This document shows positions 17,011 through 23,923 of a DNA stretch of 64,000 nucleotides, piece after piece; the first letter of the stretch is position 1, and each line of letters begins with the position of its first letter. Origin of the DNA: Pseudolysinimonas_A sp947085045 (GTDB taxonomy: Bacteria; Actinomycetota; Actinomycetes; Actinomycetales; Microbacteriaceae); NCBI GenBank assembly GCA_947085045.1, contig CAMTUU010000002.1:434001-498000 (forward strand). Reading direction: 5' to 3'. A program made the position numbers and the translations under genes. The notes beneath the pieces were generated by a model. It was not told the origin of the DNA. It did not search any database and worked only from the letters and a program-made list of their open reading frames with translations.

Positions 17011-17057
17011 TTGACGAGTGGCGAGGCAAGGTCTAACGTACAACCAAATGGTTGTAC
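17011..17057 (+). promoter_or_regulatory. Promoter and palindromic operator of the ArsR/SRPBCC pair
   Basis: A -35 box TTGACG (17011-17016), a 17-nt spacer and a -10 box TAACGT (17034-17039) form a near-ideal housekeeping promoter. A perfect palindrome (arms GTACAACCA / TGGTTGTAC, 2-nt centre, 17038-17057) begins inside the -10 box and covers the predicted transcription start and the ATG at 17048. It is a strong candidate for the self-operator of the ArsR protein. Confidence 0.75.
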
Positions 17058-17395
17058 AAAATGGATCCACGGAACTCAGCGACGCGGAGGTCGACAAGAT
17101 CTTCCACGCCCTCGCCGACGCGACCCGGCGGGACATCGTGCGCCGCACCCTGACCGGTGCGTCGTCGGTGAGCGAACTGGCGGGCGCCTACGCGATGTCG
17201 TTCGCCGCCGTGCAGAAGCACGTCGCGGTGCTGGAAGGAGCCGGACTCGTGACCAAAGAGAGCCGCGGCCGGGAGCGCCTCGTGCGCGCCGACCCGGACA
17301 CCATCGCGCGGGCGCAAGCACTGCTCGACGCTTACGCCGACCTGTGGCGCAGCCGCATCGAACGCCTCGATGCCGTGCTGACCGAAGACGACTGA
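17048..17395 (+). CDS. ArsR family winged-helix repressor
   Basis: A 115-aa HTH repressor: SDAEVDKIFHALADATRRDIVRR is the classic first helix pair and SVSELAGAYAMSFAAVQKHVAVLEGAGLV the DNA-recognition region. No Cys cluster is present, so it is unlikely to be a thiol metal sensor. It belongs to the ArsR subgroup that is usually paired with an SRPBCC gene. The ATG at 17048 is chosen over an upstream frame extension (17018) because the promoter -10 box lies between the two. The SRPBCC gene starts 23 bp downstream. Confidence 0.9.
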   Translation: MVVQNGSTELSDAEVDKIFHALADATRRDIVRRTLTGASSVSELAGAYAMSFAAVQKHVAVLEGAGLVTKESRGRERLVRADPDTIARAQALLDAYADLWRSRIERLDAVLTEDD

Positions 17396-17418
17396 ACACA
17401 CCGAAGAAGGGAAACACC

Positions 17419-18405
17419 ATGCCCGTGACCTCCGTCACCACCGAACCCGAGGCGCTCACCATGACGCTCGTCGCCGACTTCCCCGTCGACGTCGAACGGC
17501 TCTGGGCCGCCTTCGCCGACCCGCGCAAGCTCGAGCGGTTCTGGGGTCCCCCCGGCTACCCCGCGACCTTCGGCACCTACGACTTCCGCCCGGGCGGCAT
17601 CGCCCACTACTGGATGACGAGCCCGGAGGGCGAGAAGTTCTACGGCCGCTGGGACTTCGAGCAGATCGAGCAGCCGCTGCGCATCGTCGCCCGCGACGCG
17701 TTCGCCGACGCCGAGGGCGAGATCGACACCTCGGTGCCGACCGGACGCATGACGCTCACCTTCGAGAGCACTCCCGGCGGATCCCGTCTCACGACGGTGT
17801 CGGCCTCCCCGACGGCCGAAGCGCTCGAGCAGGTCATCGCGATGGGCCAGGTCGAGGGGATGACGATGGCGTTCGGGCAGCTCGACACCGTTCTCGCCGA
17901 CCTGCGCGAGTACGCGCTCGGCAAGGGCACCGAGACGACGATCCTCGACGACACCCACGTGAAGATCACCCGGGCGTTCGAGGCTCCGCGCCACCTGCTC
18001 TGGCGGGCGCACACCGAGCCGGAACTCATGAAGCGCTGGCTGCTCGGACCCGACGGCTGGGTCATGACGATCTGCGAGAACGACCTGGTCGTCGGCGGCT
18101 CGTATCGCAACGCCTGGGCGCCCGAGGAGGGCACGCCCGGCGAGGCGTTCGGCTTCGAGGGCGAGAACCTGGTGATCGACCCCGAGCGGCGCATGGTCAG
18201 CACCGAGCGGATGACGGGACTCGACGCCCCGGGAACGGTCAACGACCTGACCTTCGACGAGGCCGACGGGGTCACCCTCATGACGCTGCTCATCACCTAC
18301 ACGGATGCGGCGCAGCGCGACATGATCCTCGCCACCGGGATGACCGACGGCATGGAGGCCTCGTACCAGCGCCTCGAGCGGGAGCTGATCAGCACCGCGG
18401 GTTGA
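17419..18405 (+). CDS. Tandem AHSA1/SRPBCC domain protein
   Basis: A 328-aa protein of two START/Bet v1-like AHSA1 domains, about residues 12-160 and 175-325. Each has the helix signature of the family (DVERLWAAFADPRKLERFWGPPG and APRHLLWRAHTEPELMKRWLLGP). SRPBCC domains bind small hydrophobic ligands; no enzymatic function is assigned. An ArsR partner in the same operon is a recurring actinobacterial pairing, implying repression relieved by an unknown ligand. Two fused domains are unusual, since one is typical. The stop codon is part of a REP-like repeat. Confidence 0.87.
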   Translation: MPVTSVTTEPEALTMTLVADFPVDVERLWAAFADPRKLERFWGPPGYPATFGTYDFRPGGIAHYWMTSPEGEKFYGRWDFEQIEQPLRIVARDAFADAEGEIDTSVPTGRMTLTFESTPGGSRLTTVSASPTAEALEQVIAMGQVEGMTMAFGQLDTVLADLREYALGKGTETTILDDTHVKITRAFEAPRHLLWRAHTEPELMKRWLLGPDGWVMTICENDLVVGGSYRNAWAPEEGTPGEAFGFEGENLVIDPERRMVSTERMTGLDAPGTVNDLTFDEADGVTLMTLLITYTDAAQRDMILATGMTDGMEASYQRLERELISTAG

Positions 18406-18437
18406 GTGCCGCCGCAGGCGGTGTATCGAAACCCGGA
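18403..18437. repeat. REP-like palindromic element, copy 2
   Basis: TGAGTGCCGCC-gca-GGCGGTG is followed by TATCGAAACCC. It begins at the stop codon of the SRPBCC gene. It matches the element at 47938-47975, read in the opposite orientation, almost base for base. A terminator or REP role is inferred from the hairpin and the intergenic position. Confidence 0.7.
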
Positions 18438-18466
18438 GGGGGCGTCGGACCTAAGCTGAAAGGCTC

Positions 18467-21400
18467 ATGTCCGACGCCCCTCTCGTCATCACCTACCCGC
18501 CGGAGCTGCCCGTCAGCGCCGTGCGGGACGAGATCGCGCGCGTGATCTCCGAGAACCAGGTCGTGATCGTCGCCGGCGCCACCGGCTCGGGCAAGACCAC
18601 TCAGCTGCCGAAGATCCTGCTCGAACTCGGCCGCGAGAAGATCGGGCACACCCAGCCCCGCCGCATCGCCGCCCGCAGCGTCGCGGAGCGCATCGCCTCG
18701 GAACTGAAGGTCGAGCTCGGCGGGATCGTCGGCTATCAGGTGCGGTTCGACGACCGGGCCGGGCGCGACACCCGCGTGAAGCTGATGACCGACGGCGTGC
18801 TGCTCGCCGAGCTGCAGCGCGACCGCGACCTCAAGCGCTACGACACGATCATCATCGACGAGGCGCACGAACGGTCGCTGACGATCGACTTCCTGCTCGG
18901 CTACCTCGCCCAGCTGCTCCCCCGCCGCCCCGACCTCAAGGTGATCGTCACGTCGGCGACGATCGACCCCGAGTCGTTCGCGAAGCACTTCGCCGGCCCC
19001 GACGGCACGCCGGCGCCGATCATCGAGGTCAGCGGCCGCACCTACCCGGTCGAGATCCGCTACCGCCCGCTCGTCTCGGAGAAGCTCGACGACGACGCCG
19101 AGGGCGAGCCGATGGAGGACCTCGACTACCTCCAGGGCATCGCCGCCGCGCTCGATGAACTCGCCCGGGAGCCCGAGGGCGACGTGCTCGTGTTCCTCTC
19201 CGGCGAAGCCGAGATCCGCGACGCCCAGGACGCGCTCTCCTCCCGCCCGAACACCGAGATCGTGCCGCTCTACGGTCGACTCAGCGCCGCCGAGCAGCAT
19301 CGCGTCTTCGACACGAAGCGGCAGCCCGGCATCCGCCGTCGGGTCGTGCTCGCGACCAACGTCGCCGAGACCTCCCTGACCGTCCCCGGGATCAAGTACG
19401 TGGTGGATGCCGGCCAGGCCCGCATCTCGCGGTACAGCCCGCGCGCCAAGGTGCAGCGGCTGCCGATCGAGGCGATCTCGCAGGCCTCGGCCAATCAGCG
19501 CGCGGGCCGCGCGGGGCGCACGAGCGACGGCATCGCGATCCGGCTCTACGCCGAGGACGACTTCGCCCGGCGCCCGGAGTTCACCGACCCCGAGATCCTC
19601 CGCACCGACCTGGCCGCCGTCATCCTGCAGATGATGGCGCTCGGGCTCGGCGACATCATGGCGTTCCCGTTCCTGCAGCCGCCCGACAAGCGCGGCGTGC
19701 GCGACGGCCTCGATCTGCTCTCCGAGCTCGGAGCGGTGGAGGGCGCGCGGCTGACGAACACCGGACGGATGCTGACGCAGCTGCCGGTCGACGTGCGCTT
19801 CGGCCGCATGCTGGTCGAGGCGAAGCAGCACGGGGTGGTGCGCGAGGTGGCCGCGATCGTGGCGGGGCTGAGCATCCAGGATCCGCGCGAGCGGCCCGTC
19901 GAGAAGCGCCCGCAGGCGGACCAGCAGCACGCGCGTTTCGTCGATCCGACGAGCGACTTCATCTCGCTGCTCAACCTCTGGAACCACCTGGAGAAGGAGC
20001 AGAAGGAGCGGTCGAGCAGCGCGTTCCGCCGGATGTGCAAGGCCGAGTATCTCAACTACCTGCGGGTGCGGGAGTGGCAGGACCTGTATCGGCAACTGAC
20101 CAGGGCCGCGAAACCGCTCGGGCTGGTTCCGGGGTCGCCCAGTACGGATGCCGACGGCATCCACCGCTCGCTGCTCGCCGGGCTGCTCTCCCGTCTCGGG
20201 ATGCGCGACCGCTCGGATTCGAAGGGCAGCACGGGGCGCGACTACCTTGGCGCCCGCGGGCAGCGGTTCCAGGTGTTCCCCGGCTCGGCACTCGCGAAGA
20301 AGACGCCGGAGTTCGTGATGGCATCCGAACTCGTCGAGACCTCCCGGCTGTTCGCGCGCACCGTCGCCGCCGTCGACCCGGCCTGGGCCGAGAAACTCGC
20401 GGGTGACCTGGCGAAGCGGTCGTACTCCGAGCCGCACTGGGAGAAGAAGCAGGGCTCCGCCGTCGCCTGGGAGCGGGTGACGCTGTTCGGGCTGCCGATC
20501 GTCGCGCGGCGCAAGGTGCAGCTCGGCCGCATCGACGCCGTCGAGGCGCGCGAGCTGTTCCTGCGCCACGCGCTCATCGACGGCGACTGGCCGTTCGCGA
20601 TCGCGAAGAACGGGCTGTACGACTTCGACCGGGCGAACCGCCGGCTGCGTGAGGAGTTGGGCGAGGTCGAAGAGCGCACCCGGCGCCGCGACATCCTCGT
20701 CGACGACGAAGCGGTGATCGAGTTCTACGACGCCCGCATCCCGCGCGCGATCACCGACGTGCGCGGCTTCGAGCGCTGGTGGAAGGACGCGCGCCGGGAG
20801 ACCCCCGATCTGCTCACCCTGACGCGGGCCGACCTGCTCGACGAGGAGGATGACGCACTCGACCCCGACGCGTTCCCCGACCGTCTCCACGACCTCGCCC
20901 TGCGCTACCGCTTCGAGCCCGGCGCCGCCGACGACGGCGTGACGGTCGAGATCCCCGTCGAGCGACTCGCCTCCCTCGACGGCACGCCGTTCGAGTGGCT
21001 CGTGCCCGGGCTGCGCGAGGAGCTGGTCACGGCGCTGCTCAAGGCGCTGCCGAAGGCGATCCGCAAGAACGTGGTGCCGGCCGCCGACTGGGCGCGGCGC
21101 CTGCTCCCCGCCCTGAACCCCGAGGGCGCGCTGCTGCCCGAACTCGCCGCCGCGATCCGCGCCGCGACGCACACGGTCGTCGATCCCGCCGCCTTCGAAC
21201 TCGAGCGGATGCCGACCAACCTGCGGATGACCTACGCCGCCGTCGATCGGAGCGGGAAGCGACTCGGCACCTCGAAGTCGCTGTCCGAGCTGCGGGAGCG
21301 GTTCGCCGAGAAGACCCGCGCGACGGTGGCCCGCGTCACGGCGCAGGCGACCCCGGGGCGCGAGCTCGAGCGAACCGGCCTGACGACCTGGTCGCTCGAC

Positions 21401-22204
21401 GAGCTGCCGTCCGTCGTCGAAGCCGGCGGGGTGCGGGGGTATCCGGCGCTCGTCGACGCCGGCACCTCGGTGAGCGTGAAGGTGTTCGCGACCGAGGAGG
21501 AGGCATCCACCGCTCACGCCCGCGGGGTGCTGCGGCTGCTCGCCCTCACCGTGCCGACCCCGGTGTCGTACGTGCGGGAGCACCTGACGGCGGCCGAGAA
21601 GCTCGCGCTCGCGGCGAGCCCCTATCCATCGACCGCGGCCCTCTGGGACGACGCCCTGCTCGCGACCCTCTCCGAAGCGGCCCACGGCGCGGCCCCCCGC
21701 GACCGCGCGGCGTTCGAGGCGTTGCGCACCGAGGTGTCGGCCAATCTGGTGGATGCCCTCTTCGACACGGTCGCGCTGATGGCGAAGGTGCTCACCGCGG
21801 CGCGCGAGGTCGACAAGGCGATCTCGTCGGCATCCTCACTGGCGTTCATGGGGCCGCTGACCGACGCGCGCGGCCAGCTCGCCGGGCTCGTGCATCCCGG
21901 GTTCGCGGGGATCGCGGGCGTCGCGCGGCTGCGCCGCGTGCCGCTCTACCTCGCCGGGCTGCTGCACCGCGTCACCCGACTGACCGAGAACCCCGGACGC
22001 GACCGCGCCTGGCAGACCGAGGTCGAACAGGCCACGACGCTCTACCTCGACCATCAGGGCAAGCTGCCCCTCGTCGCCGACACCCCGGCTCGGCTCGCCG
22101 ACGTGCGCTGGATGCTCGAGGAGCTGCGGCTGTCGCTGTTCGCGCAGCACCTCGGGGCGGCCGGGCCGGTCAGCGTGCAGCGGATCCGCAAGGCGCTGGG
22201 GTAG
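18467..22204 (+). CDS. hrpA: ATP-dependent RNA helicase HrpA
   Basis: This 1245-aa DEAH-box helicase carries Walker A GATGSGKTTQ (about residue 40), motif II DEAH (IIDEAHERSL), motif III TSATID and motif VI QRAGRAGRTSDG. The helicase-associated HA2/OB region follows, and the long DUF3418 C-terminal domain is typical of HrpA. The length (about 1250-1300 aa) is normal. It acts on RNA or stalled ribosomes. It starts with ATG after TAAGCTGAAAGG, so it has either a short leader or a weak Shine-Dalgarno. Confidence 0.96.
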   Translation: MSDAPLVITYPPELPVSAVRDEIARVISENQVVIVAGATGSGKTTQLPKILLELGREKIGHTQPRRIAARSVAERIASELKVELGGIVGYQVRFDDRAGRDTRVKLMTDGVLLAELQRDRDLKRYDTIIIDEAHERSLTIDFLLGYLAQLLPRRPDLKVIVTSATIDPESFAKHFAGPDGTPAPIIEVSGRTYPVEIRYRPLVSEKLDDDAEGEPMEDLDYLQGIAAALDELAREPEGDVLVFLSGEAEIRDAQDALSSRPNTEIVPLYGRLSAAEQHRVFDTKRQPGIRRRVVLATNVAETSLTVPGIKYVVDAGQARISRYSPRAKVQRLPIEAISQASANQRAGRAGRTSDGIAIRLYAEDDFARRPEFTDPEILRTDLAAVILQMMALGLGDIMAFPFLQPPDKRGVRDGLDLLSELGAVEGARLTNTGRMLTQLPVDVRFGRMLVEAKQHGVVREVAAIVAGLSIQDPRERPVEKRPQADQQHARFVDPTSDFISLLNLWNHLEKEQKERSSSAFRRMCKAEYLNYLRVREWQDLYRQLTRAAKPLGLVPGSPSTDADGIHRSLLAGLLSRLGMRDRSDSKGSTGRDYLGARGQRFQVFPGSALAKKTPEFVMASELVETSRLFARTVAAVDPAWAEKLAGDLAKRSYSEPHWEKKQGSAVAWERVTLFGLPIVARRKVQLGRIDAVEARELFLRHALIDGDWPFAIAKNGLYDFDRANRRLREELGEVEERTRRRDILVDDEAVIEFYDARIPRAITDVRGFERWWKDARRETPDLLTLTRADLLDEEDDALDPDAFPDRLHDLALRYRFEPGAADDGVTVEIPVERLASLDGTPFEWLVPGLREELVTALLKALPKAIRKNVVPAADWARRLLPALNPEGALLPELAAAIRAATHTVVDPAAFELERMPTNLRMTYAAVDRSGKRLGTSKSLSELRERFAEKTRATVARVTAQATPGRELERTGLTTWSLDELPSVVEAGGVRGYPALVDAGTSVSVKVFATEEEASTAHARGVLRLLALTVPTPVSYVREHLTAAEKLALAASPYPSTAALWDDALLATLSEAAHGAAPRDRAAFEALRTEVSANLVDALFDTVALMAKVLTAAREVDKAISSASSLAFMGPLTDARGQLAGLVHPGFAGIAGVARLRRVPLYLAGLLHRVTRLTENPGRDRAWQTEVEQATTLYLDHQGKLPLVADTPARLADVRWMLEELRLSLFAQHLGAAGPVSVQRIRKALG

Positions 22205-22243
22205 CACCCGGCGCGACGCCGCACCCTTCGCCATCATGGGAGG

Positions 22244-22660
22244 GTGAGCGACTTCAACACGAAGATCATCGAGGAGTTCCGCGCCAACGGCGGCGCGGTG
22301 ACCCAGTTCGGCACCGACCTCGTGCTCGTGCACTCGGTCGGCGCGGAGAGCGGGGCGGAGCGCATCCACCCGGTCCTCGGCATCCGCGACGGCGACGGCT
22401 GGCTGATCGCCGCGTCGAAGGCCGGCGCCCCGGAGCACCCCGCCTGGTATCACAACCTGCTCGCGCACCCCGAGATCACGATCGAGGCGCCCGACCTGCG
22501 CGGCGGCATCGCCACCGTGCCGGTGACCGCGACGGTGCTCGAGGGCGCCGCGCACGACGCCGGCTGGGCACAGTTCCTCGGCCGCTCCCCCGCCTTCGCC
22601 CAGTACGACGAGCGCTCGGGCGACCGGCGCATCCCCGTCGTGCGGCTCGCGCCTCGGTAG
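22244..22660 (+). CDS. Nitroreductase/deazaflavin (F420)-dependent oxidoreductase family protein
   Basis: A 138-aa split-beta-barrel protein of the DUF385/Ddn family. Motifs include NTKIIEEFRANGG at the N-terminus, the ligand loop GWLIAASKAGAPEHPAWYHNLLAHPEITIE, and a C-terminal RRIPVVRLAPR. Relatives bind F420 or flavins and reduce quinone-like or xenobiotic substrates. The GTG start is preceded by GGGAGG. Its TAG stop forms the first three bases of a TAGCCT -10 box used by the following racemase remnant. Confidence 0.88.
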   Translation: MSDFNTKIIEEFRANGGAVTQFGTDLVLVHSVGAESGAERIHPVLGIRDGDGWLIAASKAGAPEHPAWYHNLLAHPEITIEAPDLRGGIATVPVTATVLEGAAHDAGWAQFLGRSPAFAQYDERSGDRRIPVVRLAPR

Positions 22661-22670
22661 CCTGAGCCGC

Positions 22671-22814
22671 GTGAAGCGCCTCGGACTCCTCGGCGGCTTC
22701 CGCTCCGCCGACCTGCTGCTGGCGAGCGTCGACTCCGACGACATCGGGCGGATGCGGACCACCGGCCACGGGCACGCCGCGGAGGCCGCCGTGCATGCGG
22801 CCCTCACGTGCTGA
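22671..22814 (+). pseudogene. Remnant of an aspartate/glutamate racemase-family gene
   Basis: The 47-codon frame starts with KRLGLLGG, the exact N-terminus of amino-acid racemases (normally LLGGMSWEST). It then jumps to FRSADLLLASVDSDDI...AAEAA, which matches a block normally about 30 residues further on (LGG-F/L-HSADLLLASVDFAEI). The join is at a GG repeat, suggesting an internal deletion by recombination. The catalytic Cys region and everything after it are missing. The leaderless promoter (TAGCCT, 7 nt before the GTG) is still intact. A short functional peptide is possible but less likely. Confidence 0.6.
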
Positions 22815-22817
22815 GCG

Positions 22818-23816
22818 TCAGCCCTTCTTCGCTCCCGAAGCAGCCGAGGCGTTCGACTCGTACGACGTGTTCGTCGACTCGAAGAAGTTCACCAGCTGCA
22901 GGGTGTCGTTGGCGGTCGCCATCCACTTCGCCGGGTTCGTGACGTTGTACTCCGTGTCGAATCCGAGCTCTTCGAGCCGGCGGTCGGCGAGGTACTTCAC
23001 GTACTGGTTGATGTAGTTGGCGTTCAGGCCCAGGATGCCGTTCGGCAGGAGGTCACGGTTGTACTCCTCCTCCATCTCGACGGCGTCGAGGATCATCTGC
23101 TTGATCTCGTTCGCGAACTCCGGCGTCTGCAGCTCGGGGTTCTCTTCGAGCACCGTGAGGATGAGGTTGATCCCGAATTTCAGGTGCAGCGACTCGTCGC
23201 GCACCACCCAGTCCATGAGCGAGCCGAAGTTGCGCAGCAGGTTCCGCTGACGGAACGACAGCGCGACCATGAAGCCCGAGTAGAACCAGATGCCTTCGAG
23301 GATGATGTTGTACGCGACGAGGTTGCGGATGAAGTCCTGCTTGCCCGCGGTCGTCGAGATGTCGAGGGTCTGCTCCGTCATGCGACGGATGAAGTTGACC
23401 TCGAACTCCTCCTTGCGCGCCATCGACGGAATGTCGGCGTGCGCGTTGTAGGCCTCGTTGCGGTCGATCGGGAACGTCTCGAGGACGTACTCGAACGACA
23501 TGCAGTGGTTCGCCTCCTCCCACATCTGCTTCGCGAGGTAGAGGTGCGCCTCGGGAGCGTTGATGTAGGGGTAGACCCCGAAGGCGAGCGCCTTGTTGAC
23601 GAGCAGCTCGTTCGGGTTGAAGTACGACATCAGGAAGGTGATGGCGTGACGCTCTTCGTCGGTCATCTTCTTGAAGTCGGCGATGTCCTCACCGAGCTGG
23701 ATCTCGTTCGGGAACCAGGTGTTCGCGACGGCCTGGTCGTACAGGTCCATCGCCCACTGGTAGCGAACCGGCTTCAGGAGCAGGCCTTCAGTAATGCCCG
23801 TGCCCAGGATCCCCAT
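22818..23816 (-). CDS. nrdB: Ribonucleotide reductase class I beta subunit, Tyr-less (class Ic type)
   Basis: The 332-aa R2 ferritin-like protein has its six metal ligands readable as Glu70, Glu101, His104, Glu174, Glu208 and His211 (MWEEANHC, IILEGIWF, VRDESLHLKFG). The residue at His+4, which is the radical Tyr122 in E. coli, is Phe108. The ligand spacing (31, 3, 73, 34, 3) equals that of Chlamydia trachomatis R2 (E89, E120, H123, E193, E227, H230, with F127), the class Ic Mn/Fe prototype. A C-terminal Tyr for radical transfer is kept (TNTSYESNA). The ATG at 23816 is coupled by TAATG to the upstream tail ORF. Confidence 0.95.
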   Translation of the reverse strand: MGILGTGITEGLLLKPVRYQWAMDLYDQAVANTWFPNEIQLGEDIADFKKMTDEERHAITFLMSYFNPNELLVNKALAFGVYPYINAPEAHLYLAKQMWEEANHCMSFEYVLETFPIDRNEAYNAHADIPSMARKEEFEVNFIRRMTEQTLDISTTAGKQDFIRNLVAYNIILEGIWFYSGFMVALSFRQRNLLRNFGSLMDWVVRDESLHLKFGINLILTVLEENPELQTPEFANEIKQMILDAVEMEEEYNRDLLPNGILGLNANYINQYVKYLADRRLEELGFDTEYNVTNPAKWMATANDTLQLVNFFESTNTSYESNASAASGAKKG

Positions 23817-23923
23817 TACTGGCAGCTCTCGCACTGGAGGTCGTCCATCGGGTCGACGGGCACCTCGTAGGCATCCACTCGGTCGATGGCGACGGACGGG
23901 TAGGAGTCGAACGGTCCGGTCAC
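23816..23923 (-). CDS. Detached C-terminal redox tail of NrdA (35-aa ORF)
   Basis: A GTG-started 35-codon frame lies between nrdA and nrdB. It ends in DDLQCESCQ, which matches the Cys-pair tail that normally closes class I NrdA (E. coli ends DDGCESGACKI) and delivers electrons from thioredoxin/glutaredoxin to the active-site disulfide. nrdA itself stops before any such tail. The GTG overlaps the nrdA TGA (GTGA), in the -1 frame. GGAGG lies 6 nt upstream, inside nrdA codons, an ideal Shine-Dalgarno. Its TAA overlaps the nrdB ATG. Separate coupled translation or -1 frameshifting are both possible; a sequencing error is less likely. Confidence 0.75.
   Translation of the reverse strand: MTGPFDSYPSVAIDRVDAYEVPVDPMDDLQCESCQ

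Noticed and set aside
17018..17047. Upstream start for the ArsR protein
   Set aside because: The frame is open, but the promoter -10 box lies between that codon and the ATG at 17048, so those codons would not be transcribed.
18389..21685. Long minus-strand frame opposite hrpA
   Set aside because: No recognisable domain, biased Arg/Gly/Asp/Glu composition, and hrpA motifs are complete on the plus strand.
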